From Ligula intestinalis (taxonomy: Eukaryota; Platyhelminthes; Cestoda; Diphyllobothriidea; Diphyllobothriidae): DNA of 64,000 bases. This document shows, one piece after another, positions 10,798 through 20,290 of this stretch (position 1 is the first letter of the stretch; each line of letters starts with the position of its first letter). The stretch is from positions 14,843,664 to 14,907,663 of the forward strand of contig JAYGXS010000009.1 in NCBI GenBank assembly GCA_036362985.1. The letters are read 5' to 3'. The position numbers and the translations under genes are program-made. The notes below the pieces were generated by a model. That model ran no database searches. It was not told the origin of the DNA and worked only from the letters and a program-made list of their open reading frames with translations.

Positions 10798-12369
10798 ATC
10801 GGGACATCGGGAAGCTGGTAGGCTAGCCTCTTCGATTTCCATGTTTGGCTGCATCTCTGATTTGTCTGCCACAAGCATCAAGATGCACCGTCTTTGTGGT
10901 AAGGGTATCTTAAATGTCAGGCAATTTAGCCGACAGCACGGTCGGTCAGACATCTTCAACGGACTCTTGGAACATAGATAAGAGATTTTGGAGTAAGCAC
11001 CTACCGCATGCTTCCTATCTAAACCTGACATTTCAACTCTTCCTCCGCACAGTAACGGTGCATATTTACATGGTTAGTGGAAACACTGACCCTCTGCGCT
11101 CTGCAGATTATTTGTTTGTTATCCGTACGAAAGGTCAGTAGAGCCTGCCTCAAAATAGAGGGCTTCCTCTTCCTACGAACTGTGAATCTTCGAACCTTCA
11201 TACATAGGGCCAAAGAGGGTGGATCGAAAGGGGTGAACATCAACTACAGAAGATTTTCCCATGTCAGAAGTCAGGTAAGACCGGTTAGGTTGGACAGTGT
11301 ACTGTAAAAATGAGCTATTAAAGGTCTCAGCAGAAGAGAGCTCCTCATAGAACCGAACGAGAGGCAGGCAAAGACACGATGAGTCCCGCGTGGTGGACGG
11401 TCACATGTGGGCCTGCAGCAGAGAAGAGGTTTCAGCGTAGGCCCGATCTCAGGACCACCACAGTACCCCACCGGCTAGGCCGCAGGTGGCGTAAAGAAAC
11501 AACGCCGAAAAAAATATACCAATCCAAAAGTTGTGAGTTACATGACGTTCAGGCAAGTGATCGTGTTGTCAACTGCGAGTAATGTATGCAGGAGGCGCAG
11601 GGCAAGAGTGGCTTATGATAGGAATGCTGGAGGTTGATGAAGAAGGAGTTACTATCGATGTCAGCCGTCCTTACAACCTAAGAAACTCGGCACTTGTTAT
11701 ACCCCCTCCTGCATCCTCCTCATCTAAACGCTCTTTGTTTTTGCTTACAGATATAACTTTCTTGAGAATAACTTGTCAATTTAAATAAAGTCCTTAACTA
11801 AACTGTCTGCTTTCAAACGAAGAGTGCACATTTATCTTAATACTGATTCTATTAACCGTTTATTCTCCTCATCTTTTCCGAGCAGCTTTCTCCATAATTC
11901 CGAGAAAGGACCATCAGGAATTTAGGAGACCCTCTTGAAACTTTTTCCTTTGCCTCCTGTCCCCGGGAACCCAGATGTTTCCATTAACCACAGCTCAATC
12001 AAACGAAGCCATGTGGATGTACTCAGTCTAAATTGCTGCCGTTTCGTTGACTACTGACCATCATCAGACTTCCTACACCTATTTCTACTCTACTACTATG
12101 TCTTTTCTTCCTAAGCAGTTTTTTTCCCTTGCACATTTTTTAAAAATAGAGGCCCGTTGAACTCTGCCTCCATTTTAACTGTAAGAGTTTTTTTAACCGC
12201 CATAAATTTTAAGATTTAAGTTTACAATTAACCGCAAAATATTGCTAAATGTTGCCCCAAAAGTACAACTTCTGCTGACATTATTGCGACTTTCTATGCC
12301 TATTTGCGCACATTGTCAAAATCACCTTTGAATATTTTTTGAAACTAATTTTTATGGATAATGCTTTAC
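10798..12369. other. Intergenic sequence, nothing recognised
   Basis: Many short overlapping frames on both strands, none with a motif I know. No repeat partner noticed within the window. Confidence 0.35.
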
Positions 12370-13210
12370 CAGCGCAAACAAATAATAATTCTAAATAGAG
12401 GGTTGGGAAGCAGGGAAATGGGGAACAGAGGGTTTGCCCAGTGGAATGTCCGGGATGCCATCTTTGAGGTGGTCCACGCTCATGACCTTCTCTTGTGTTC
12501 CACGAGGGATGTGGCTGATCCTCGTAGCTCGAGAGAAAACGGGCCGTCGTAGGGCTGTTCCAAGGACCGGTGAACTTGATCGCCTCATAAAAGGACGTAA
12601 GAGTATGTTGCCAAGTCTTTTTCGAGATAAGACTCGGAGACACAGGGTCTGGGCGGAACCGGGAACAGCGTCCGCAAGAACTTCCAGAGGCGATGTAGGA
12701 GGTTTGCATGATCCTTGACCGCACCTTGAGGGGATGGCGAAATCATCTCACTGGAAATTTGGACAGGGGTGCCGAACACCAGTTCAGCAGCGGAGCAGCC
12801 CGAGGGAGGAACAGATGCCCAATAGGACCAGAGGAACATGGTCTGCCCAGTCCTCCGGATCGGCCGCGGCGCGTAGGGAGACCTTCAGCTGGCGGTCGAG
12901 CAACTTGACCATCCCGTTGGCAGTTGGATTAAAGGCTGTAGTGCGGATGTGAATACAGTCCAAAAAGGAGAGTAGAGACTGAAACAGATAACACTCCAAC
13001 TGAGCACCGCTATCAGTCGTGATTTTGGAAGGAGCGCCGAAGATGGCAACCCAACGACTAAAAAAGCCTAAGCCACCGTTGAAGCCATGACATTAGACAG
13101 AAGGATAGCCTTCGGTCACTGAGTGAATTGATCCACGCAGTTGAGCAGATAGAAACAGCCACTAGATAGACGTAGGGGGCCTACGATATCTAGATGGACG
13201 TGACTGAACT
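12370..13210 (-). mobile_element. Ty3/Gypsy integrase fragment, catalytically broken
   Basis: The minus strand runs in order through the integrase core. It has HVHLDIVGPL with the first catalytic Asp (about 13190), CFYLLNCVDQFTQ, and FGAPSKITTDSGAQ with the second Asp (about 13010-13045). It then reads TTAFNPTANGMV followed by Lys, where the family normally has the catalytic Glu (NGMVE). After that come LKVSLRAAADPEDWADHVPL, CSAAELVFGTPV and VPPRPCVSESYLEK of the C-terminal part. At least one 1-nt deletion (near 13065) and a short deletion (near 12805) break the frame, and there are stops near 13075 and 13120. Loss of the DDE glutamate plus the breaks make it inactive. No RT or RNase H adjoins it. 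Confidence 0.85.
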
Positions 13211-14110
13211 TTGCACCAGGGTTGGGTTACGGTAATGGCTAATGTTATGCTTAGGGCTATGCATAGCGAAATATATAGGTAAGTATGCCTAATATCCTAC
13301 ATAATTACAATTAGCCTTTGTTTTCGTCTCAACGAAACGATTACTTTTATAGTAGTGCCATAGCTTAGAATGTATTGCAAGTTTTAAAAAATATGAAAAA
13401 AAACCTAGATTTCACGGTTTTACTTTAATCTCTCAAATTCGACATAGATTCGATCTAGGTTCAACATACGCTTTTATCCTTTTTGAGGGTCCCACTTGAT
13501 ATAGAGTCAATATAGATTGAATTTAATTCCCGTTTCCTATTATTTGTGTTTCTCGGTTAAATTATCGGGCGCAAATATTTGGTTGTTAAAATAACTAGTC
13601 TTATTATTTTGTACTTTTATACACTCTCCCTTTTTATTATTTTCCTTTCCCTTGGTATGCTCCACCCGTTTAACCCCAAAACCAATGGTCCCGTACTACA
13701 GAAGGAGGGAGTTTTGCATGCTGTTCTGAAAGGTGAATTAAGCGTCTACGTGACTGTATACAGAAAATCTACTGGCTGCTTAATTAGTATGCTTGTTCTT
13801 CTTTGATGTCTGTCTTTATGAGACCTGTAGGTACGACGATACCCAGACATTACGGCCTTCAAAAAATTCCCAAACGGGAGGTACCCCTGAACCCAATCTT
13901 GGATGTGAGAAACTCTCTGTCATGCCATCGCCAAATGGCTGGTAGAAAAGCACAAGCCGCTTGAAAATAATTTATATCCTCAAATGTTGAAAGACACCTT
14001 TTCGTTGGTCGATGCTATAATGAGTATTAATTTTGGTGAAAGGAAGACTCTCCCAACGTACCCGTGGTAGAAACCTGCTGCAAATGTCGCGATTCCCACG
14101 ATGGTTCAAT
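13211..14110. other. AT-rich intergenic sequence
   Basis: The frame at 13579-13806 is hydrophobic and AT-driven without a motif. Nothing else recognised. Confidence 0.35.
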
Positions 14111-14122
14111 ACACTCAACGGC

Positions 14123-14382
14123 CCAGAAGACGAAGATGCGATCACTGGAACATAGGTTTTATTCGCCTGACGTTTCGGATTCCATCGGGAATCCTTAGTC
14201 ATAGGTAATCGTAAACAGGTCTGAGACATGCGCAGATAAGGGGTGATACATGCACAGATACATGCACATGACTAAGGATTCCCGATGGAATCCGAAACGT
14301 CAGGCAAATAAAACTCTTGTTCCAGTGATCGCATCTTCGTCTTCTGAACTGCTTCCTGGGACTCGAATATTCGCTACTATTG
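14123..14382. mobile_element. Back-to-back inverted pair of hammerhead-like PLE repeats with 12-bp flanking duplication
   Basis: Two 79-bp arms, 14124-14202 (minus) and 14268-14346 (plus), are near-perfect inverted copies separated by 65 bp. Each arm contains a hammerhead-like module: GGATTCC and GGAATCC pair as a stem with a 4-nt loop, followed by GAAACGTC and then AGGC(A/G)AATAAAAC. The unit is bounded by the 12-bp direct repeat ACACTCAACGGC at 14111-14122 and 14383-14394, as expected for a target-site duplication. The plus arm runs on for another 36 bp (GCTTCCTGGGACTCGAA), which the minus arm lacks. Related single copies lie at 16196, 19321 and 49326. The mobility machinery is presumed to be that of the nearby Penelope-like elements (inference). 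Confidence 0.7.
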
Positions 14383-14394
14383 ACACTCAACGGC

Positions 14395-14904
14395 GTCGCG
14401 AGAGCCGCTTGCCGTGAGCCAGTCTTGTCTGCTCAGTCCTGATTGGCCCAGTATCGGACGATGTATCTCGCATTTAAAGTACATGCACCCTGTGTCTGAT
14501 TCGACTTGCACTGACGTACTGTAACGTGCTTTGTCTGCTTAAACTCTCTCTCTCTCTGGTCGACTGATTTTCTCTTTGTCTTCCCTTACAGGGTCTTGGT
14601 AACTGGTTCGTGCTGATTAAAGTATTAGGCACGGGTCATAACGAAATCATAAATTGCCTCTGTTACGTTATTCGAGAAACAAATTAACGGATAGGTCTGC
14701 CCGAGAAAAACCCTTACATAAATGCTTATGTTGTGCACACAGGATGCACAATTTCTATGCAATGGCCGATTCCACAGACAGATGGACTGTATGATGATGG
14801 GTTCACTGCCTGGACTGTCTGTCGCCATTTTCTATGAGTAAGATCGAGAAAATGAGTCTAGGAGACACTGTCAATGATCTCCAATTTTATGGTTGATACG
14901 TGCA
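14395..14904. other. Intergenic sequence with short CT-rich run
   Basis: A short (TC)n run sits near 14546-14560. No gene recognised. This stretch leads into Penelope-like RT coding. Confidence 0.4.
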
Positions 14905-15500
14905 TGATATCTCCTGTCTGACAGATGATCAGACTAACACCGACGCCCTGGTCCAGAATTTTAACAGTGCGAATCGATCACTCAGGTTTTCTGCAGAGCC
15001 TGAAGTGGATAATTAAATCGCGTTTCTTGATGTCTTTTTTACGGAGGCGAATGGATGAAAACTCTCCAGTGTGGGGTATTCTGCAAGAAAATCTGGCCAA
15101 GCAATGCAGACGCTCTCATAGTGTCGTGCACCTGCATATTAGACGAAATTTAGTCAGGGGATTTGCAGCTAGAGTGCGATGTACCTGCTCCCCTGAAACC
15201 GACAAAGTAGAACACGCTTCTTGAAAGGGTTCCTCCTCAGGAATACTGGCGAACGCACCAGAAAGCGTGCTACCTTACCCGCAGAAAGAAATATGTGCTC
15301 ATAAGACTGCCTTCCTAAGACGAGGCAATAAGCAAACTGACAGCTGAAGATAGCGATCGCAAGCCCTTTTCTGTGTCGAATCTACGCGCAGTCTTAGCGA
15401 ATTCATACGCTCCGGAGGTGCAACCTCACTTCCGTTGAAGGTCACATCGATGCAAATTATCTTTTTCACCTGCTCTCTTGTAGAGCAGGGTACACTGGCA
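14905..15500 (+). mobile_element. Penelope-like element RT C-terminal remnant, copy 1
   Basis: One plus frame reads TDALVQNFNSANRSLRF, then AEPEVDN-stop-IAFLDVFFTEANG, the segment after the RT active site of Penelope-like elements (compare EGNNQLPFLDVLVRR in the copy at 47040-47540). It is followed by RNLVRGFAARVRCTCSPET, the connector between RT and the GIY-YIG domain. Stops at the DN-stop position and around 15224, and frameshifts, break it. The endonuclease domain is not visible. The same segment recurs in the duplicated unit beginning near 17065. Confidence 0.65.
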
Positions 15501-17064
15501 AAACAAAGAGGCGCTTAAAAAAGTGGGGACGTAAAAAGGCAATGGCTTCGCTGAGTAAAGGGGGGACCTAGGTCAATTTCCGGTTCTATTCTCGCACATC
15601 GAGTTAATCCTAATGAAGTTTTTCAGGTTGTCTACGGGACACTAGCCAACTTATCTAAAGGCTCGGTGCTGGCAGAAGCCAAAGCAGCGACTATATGGCT
15701 AGCGAATCCAGTACTCTGCTGTCACATGACACTGATACGGGCGTTCTTTTTTCGCGGCGGACGCCGACGTCAGGTGGTGATGCCAAATCGCCCCGATCTC
15801 CTGGTGACAGTTGTTCACTCCGTGTACGTGACAGTGATTTTCGCTCCACCTACTCGACTGACGATCACTGCCCACAGCCTGCCCAACGACTTTGACATGC
15901 TGACATCGCCATACGGGTGGTGTGAAAACTATGCGTTTTAATTATGAGACCTTTATAAACCCACTTCACCTTTCCTATTTTCATTATCAATGTAGTTGTA
16001 CAGGCCCGATGGTTAACTGCTGAAAACGCATCCTTGCCATATAGACTTTTCCGCAGCAGAAGTTTATGTAGTGCATGACATTAATCCCTAGTCCCTGCAT
16101 TTTTTCCTACGAAAACGGTGTTAGTAGGGTTTTGTGGGCGGGAAATTATGATAGGCACTGGAATATGCTTTAGGAACTGCGCAGATAGGGTCTCTATCTG
16201 CGCATGACTATGACCATGATACCATTACCTATGCGAAAGGATTCCCGACATAATCCGAAATGTCAGGACAATAAAACTCTTGTTCCAATGGTCCCGCCTC
16301 CTTCTTCTGAAGTTTAAGAACTGCTATATGCATTTTTATTTTATTGAATTTAGAAATGTTTTTCATTGATATTCGTGGATTTTCCTTATCTGCATTATCG
16401 TTTCATGTAGTGCAGGAAACGCCGATTATCAAACTGCAGGTTTCTTGAGGTTTCTGAAAAATAAAAATGGTGGTTAGGAGGTCGTCTACTTGAACTAAAC
16501 TGAGGTCGAATTTACCGTTTAAGAGTTGGATGAGTATAGTCCGCGGCATAAAGCGCCGCGGACACCTCCAATTTACATGCGTAACAACTTACACCCAGGC
16601 CGCGGAAAACCAATTCGGCTACACTTTTTCCCTTTACACTTTCTTCTAAAAATTTCCTTCCCTGCCTATACTAATTTCCCACCCCCAAAACCTTATAATC
16701 GCCGTTTCCATGGGATAAAATTCTGATGTACTACATAAACTACTTTTGCCCACTTTTCAAATTAAAGATGCGAGTATTGGCAGAAACTCAGATATATACA
16801 GAAAATGTGCATTAAAATGTTTGCTATTGTAAAAAAATGCGAAGAAAAGTACGCATTCTTCAAGTCTGACACTTACAGAAAGTGTATGATTTGGTCTTAA
16901 AAACGTTGCTACTTGTGGGATTTTCTCAAACAGTCAAATTTCTGCCCATAGAGCGTCGTAGCTCACAATGTGCTAATGCTGTTTGTAAAATAAACTAGGG
17001 AGTAAATATTCAATTTCAAAAGCTTTCGAGCACTGTGTGACATGCGATCGCTGGAACGACAGTT
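15010..17064. repeat. Direct duplication unit 1 (PLE-derived)
   Basis: This unit and 17065-18560 share several collinear blocks. These are the PLE connector, a block containing GCTATATGGCTAGCGAATCC and GTGATGCCAAATCGCCCCG (15690-15940 versus 17890-18140), a CATCCTTGCC block, and a 300-bp 3' block with CTCAAACAGTCAAATTTCTG and CTCACAATGTGCTAATGCTG. Unit 1 alone carries an extra 0.7 kb (16050-16756), bounded by related ACTTTT sequences and containing a hammerhead-like repeat. The repeated 3' block breaks off at 17050-17064 within the GATCG(C/G)TGGAACGA sequence that abuts the hammerhead in unit 2. Confidence 0.7.
16050..16756 (+). mobile_element. Insertion specific to unit 1, containing a hammerhead-like repeat
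   Basis: This stretch is absent from the otherwise collinear second unit. At 16196-16312 it carries a degenerate copy of the hammerhead-like repeat: CCTATGCGAAAGGATTCCC, then ATAATCCGAAATGTCAGG and ACAATAAAACTCTTGTTCC. Just 5' is a perfect 11-bp inverted repeat, TGCGCAGATAG and CTATCTGCGCA (16178-16204), with a 5-nt loop. The remaining sequence has no recognised content. Confidence 0.5.
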
Positions 17065-17218
17065 TTACGTTTCTTGATGTCCTTTTACGGAAGTAAATGG
17101 ATAAATCTCTCCAACCTAGCATATTCTGCACGAAAACCTGGCTTTGCAATGCAGGCACTCTCACAGTTTTGTTCACCTGCATATTAGACGAAATTAAGTC
17201 TGGGAATTTTCAGGTAGA

Positions 17219-17776
17219 GTGCGATGTAGCTGCTCCCCTGAAATTGCTGAAGCAGAACTTCAGCAGCGACAGAATACGCTTCTTGAAAACGAATATTCAG
17301 AAAGGCCCTTTCTCAGGAATATTGGCGAATGCACCAAGAAACCTGCTACCTTACCTGCAGTAAGTTTGGCGGGTAAAATCGATCCAAGTGTGATTAAATT
17401 TACGGCGCACGATCAGCCTCGTAGCTCAATGGTAGAGCGTTGGCTGTGCAAAAGCCTTGCCTGCTGTGTGGGTTCGACTCCCACAATTGGGTCAGTTGAA
17501 ACATGTGTTCATAAGACTGTCTTTCTTAGGCAATGGAATAAGCAAACTGATACGATGACAGCTGCAGAGAGCGATCGCAAGCCCTTTTCTGTGGCGAACC
17601 TACGGATATTCTTCACGAACTCTCCCCTCATATGCTTGGGAGGTAAAACCCGACTCCCGCTGAAGGTCACATCGATGTGCACTCCTTCATCTGCTCTCTT
17701 GTGGAGCAGTATACACTGGCCAAATAACGAGGTGTTCAGAAAAGAGGTGGCCAAGAAAATACAATGGCTTCGTTGA
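17219..17776 (+). pseudogene. PLE RT/connector remnant, open for 185 codons through a tRNA-like insert
   Basis: The frame begins in the connector (CSPEIAEAELQQRQ, compare CTCSPET in copy 1) and continues with NEYSERPFLRNIGEC, then crosses the tRNA-like sequence, which reads RSSMVERWLCKS. It ends with FLRQWNKQTD, DRKPFSVANLR and an LPLKVTSM block that is also present, in broken form, in copy 1. Upstream, 17065-17218 carries the FLDVL-type end of RT in other frames. The long open frame is probably chance preservation: it lacks the RT active site and the GIY-YIG domain. Confidence 0.5.
17416..17492 (+). tRNA. tRNA-like sequence (apparent anticodon GCA), probably SINE head or tRNA pseudogene
   Basis: There is a perfect D-stem (GCTC/GAGC around AATGGTA), an anticodon arm GGCT-GTGCAAA-AGCC with U33 and an apparent GCA (Cys) anticodon, and a perfect T-arm (GTGGG-TTCGACT-CCCAC). 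A-box TAGCTCAATGG and B-box GGTTCGACTCC are present. The acceptor stem (GCCTCGT against ATTGGGT) holds mostly by G-U pairs with a mismatch, and the variable region is long. It sits within a 140-bp segment absent from the sister repeat unit, so it arrived as an insertion. A functional tRNA-Cys is less likely than a tRNA-derived SINE. Confidence 0.5.
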
Positions 17777-18555
17777 GTAAGGATGAAACTAAATCGATTT
17801 TAAGTTCTATTCTCGCACACCAAGTTGATTCCAACGAAGTCTTTCAGGTTGTCTTCGGGACACCAGCCAGCAAAAGCTGAGACAGCGGCTATATGGCTAG
17901 CGAATCCAGTACTCTGCTGTCAGATGACACTGATACGGGCGTTCTTTTCCGCGGCGGACGCCGACGTCAGGTGGTGATGCCAAATCGCCCCGATCTCCTG
18001 GTGACAGTTGTTCACTCCGTGTACGTAACAGTGATTTTCGCTCCACCTACTCGACCGACGATCACTGCTTACAGCCTGCCCAACGACTTTGACATGCCGA
18101 CATCGCCATACGGGTGGTGTGAGAACTATGCGTTTTAAGTATGAGACCTTTTTAAACCCTCATCACTTCCCCTACTTTCAGTACCAATGTGGTTGTACAG
18201 GCCCGATAGCGAAGTGAATAAAACGCATCCTTGCCGTCTAGACTTTGCAAATTAAACATGCGAATATGGCAGAAATTCAGATATTTCTTATACAAAAGTA
18301 GGCATTAAAATATTCGTTATTGTAACAAATTCGAAGAAAAGTACGCCTCCTTCAGGTCTGACACTCAAAGAATATGTACATTTTGGTCTTAAAAACGTTG
18401 CTACTTGTGGAATTTTCTCAAACAGTCAAATTTCTGCCCATAGAGCATCGTAGCTCACAATGTGCTAATGCTGGTTGTAAAATAGACTAGGGAGTTAATA
18501 TTCATTTGCAAAAGCTTTTGAGCACTGCTGTGGCATGCGATCGGTGGAACGAGAG

Positions 18556-18608
18556 GTTTATTTGCCTGATGTTTCGGGTTCTGTCTAGAACTCTTCATCA
18601 GAGGTAAC
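18556..18608 (-). ncRNA. Hammerhead-ribozyme-like motif 3' of PLE endonuclease
   Basis: On the minus strand the canonical core CTGATGA (plus 18595-18601) is followed by one extra A. Helix II comes next (GAGTTCT/AGAACCC around AGAC, one mismatch), then GAAA, a minimal helix III and an AUC cleavage triplet. The flanks can pair as helix I: CCT with AGG, then an internal loop, then GGTT with AACC. Very short helix III type I hammerheads are known from Penelope-like elements (established). This motif lies about 120 bp beyond the GIY-YIG stop on the same strand. Activity is not shown by sequence alone; the unpaired base before helix II is a caveat. Confidence 0.6.
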
Positions 18609-18726
18609 CGTATAATATGGTCATAATTGGTGCGGTGATGGCTTTGCAGTTCACTTCCGAGTCCCTAACTGCCACGATTTCGCCACCCGTGTTGGATACG
18701 GGCTTGATAATTACGCGACAATTAGG

Positions 18727-19203
18727 TTAGCCGTCGTCGGAGTTGTTGCTGGGCCCGCCCCTTCCCAAGTGACTGATTTCCCTGCTCAGACAATGACTCA
18801 GTACGGAGTAAGGGAACGGCAAGTCATTGCGCTTGATGATTGCTTGTGGGCCTGAGAACCATGACTTGAGCGGCTCGTAACTCATACGGTTGTCACCTCT
18901 GGCGAGGACTTCCGCCTCGTTAAACTTGAAAATATGGCCGGGTTCCGTGGTCGAGTGAGCTGCAACCTGGGAGTTAGCGTCTTTCCTCCTCACTGCTACT
19001 GTGTGTCCGGCCATTCGCGTCCGGAGTAATGTACCGGTTTCTCCGACGTAGTTGTTTTGTCCATAACTGTGCCAGCTCCAGTAAACGATTCCAGTCCACC
19101 ACGGCAGCTCCGGTGGGATTCCAACATACACCACCAATGGGAAGGCTTTAGTGGAGCTAACAGCCCCAATCGACTGAGGTACGAAGCCCCCCACCGTGGG
19201 CAC
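18727..19203 (-). mobile_element. Penelope-like element GIY-YIG endonuclease C-terminus
   Basis: The 158-codon frame carries GIVYWSW, then NNYVGETGTLLRTRMAGH, the YVGETGxxLxxRxxxH signature of the Penelope-type GIY-YIG nuclease. It continues NSQVAAHSTTEPGHIFKF, ARGDNRMSYEPLKSWF and the terminal NDLPFPYSVL. This domain normally follows the RT and nicks target DNA. Upstream (minus) the RT is missing and the first 40 residues are unrelated, so the copy is 5'-truncated. The usual Cys-rich linker before YVG is changed (HSYGQ). A hammerhead-like motif follows the stop at 18556-18608. Confidence 0.8.
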
Positions 19204-19320
19204 CTACTAATTAATTGCGCCTGGTAGGTCTTTGATAGACTGCTTAGGAAATCCTGCTTGGGCAGTCAGCTTACTGTATCAGAATTGCCAACAGAAGTGA
19301 AATTCGAGTTCCAGAAAGCA

Positions 19321-19435
19321 GTCATGCGCATGACTCAGACTAACCTATCATTACCTATGATTAAGGACACCCGACTGAATCCGAAATGTCAGGAAAATAA
19401 AACTCTTGTCCCAGTGGTTGCATCTTCTTCTTCTG
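19321..19435 (+). repeat. Hammerhead-like PLE repeat, degenerate copy
   Basis: Order of blocks as in the 14.2-kb pair: CTCAGACT, CATTACCTATGATTAAGG, a weak stem (ACACCCGACTGAAT), CCGAAATGTCAGG, then AAATAAAACTCTTGTCCCAG. The core reads ATGATTA rather than CTGATGA, and helix II is damaged. The sequence just after it (GGCAGGTTAATTGACCC..GTGTGATTAAATGCAC) resembles the left part of the tRNA-like insert at 17362-17410. Confidence 0.6.
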
Positions 19436-19858
19436 TATCCAAATTGGTGGATACCATGCGTTATGGTAGGCGAGGCAGGTTAATTGACCCACGTGTGATT
19501 AAATGCACCCCCCTTGCATTATTTTGTAATCTGGACATTGCATAAATTTTGCATGCGCCCTTCTGAGCGCAGCCTTCTGTGCCGTCACATGCGTGTTTTC
19601 ACACGAATACAAAACACGGTCGTTAGGATCTAGTCTAGGGAGGTGTTCTGACGCCCGAAACCAGACAACAGCGTCTCGGTGTCTAGCCTCTGTTCACATG
19701 CACCAGTGCACTTTTGCGGGAGCGAGGGCAGCTGTGGTAACAGCGAGCCAATTAGCCGAGTAATCGACGACAGTGATGGCGTCACGGCCATTAACGACAA
19801 ACAAATCGCGTCACATCGACTTCGACCACCAGCACTGAACTGCCAAGAATAGTAGGCG

Positions 19859-20290
19859 TGTGGTATACGATGTGTCCCGTCGACGGAACGTATCCCAACG
19901 TTTATAAGCTAGTGAATATGATAAGGCGTTAAAGGTCGGAGTGTTGTGAATGATTTAATAAGGTTAGAAGGAGTAGAATATGAGTAACATGCAAGTGACT
20001 CCCAGACAAGTGCAGTCCAGCCATGAATGGGCCGGAGTCCCGAGGCGCAGTCCGGCAGGCATATCACCGGGTCCGGAGGTCTGCAACCGAATAGTAGATC
20101 GTCGATTGCGGGAGTGACTGAGCGTAAACAACTCCCCCTACACTGGCCTTGCGAAGTGGGTGGCCAGTGAGGCAGACAAAGAATGACCTTAAAATGTTTG
20201 TCCCCGCGGCGTCCGAGGGAAACATGGTTATAAATACAAGGTCGTTTCAGGCGTGTGGTGGTCTGGCGGCTGCGTCCTATAAATACTGCG
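19859..20290 (-). repeat. Solo Gypsy-type LTR
   Basis: On the minus strand this is collinear with the LTR copy at 1668-2131 and, over its 3' part, with 29812-30336. Shared plus-strand blocks are GTATCCCAAC, AATATGATAAGGCGT, AAGTGCAGTCCA, ACCGGGTC(C/T)GGAGGTCTGCAACCGAA and GAGCGTAAACAA. No internal element domain adjoins it. The right limit is uncertain. Confidence 0.6.

Larger units (their letters stand above)
17065..18560. repeat. Direct duplication unit 2 (PLE-derived)
   Basis: Second copy of the unit described at 15010-17064. It lacks the 0.7-kb insertion but contains a tRNA-like insertion of about 140 bp (17362-17500) that unit 1 lacks: the joins read CCTTACCTGCAG / AAACATGTGTTCATAAG here and CCTTACCCGCAG / AAAGAAATATGTGCTC in unit 1. 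It ends at the hammerhead-like motif 18556-18608. A head-to-tail pair is a common arrangement of Penelope-like copies, whose terminal repeats are often tandem (established for the group). Confidence 0.7.

Noticed and set aside
14123..14382. CRISPR-like repeat structure
   Set aside because: Two inverted copies only, eukaryotic context and PLE-type sequence; no regular direct repeats with spacers.
15666..15941. 91-codon frame also present at 17893-18138
   Set aside because: Conservation between the two places reflects the recent direct duplication, not selection; no known domain.
17416..17492. Functional tRNA-Cys
   Set aside because: The acceptor stem is mostly G-U pairs with a mismatch and the variable region is long; the sequence is an insertion in a PLE remnant.
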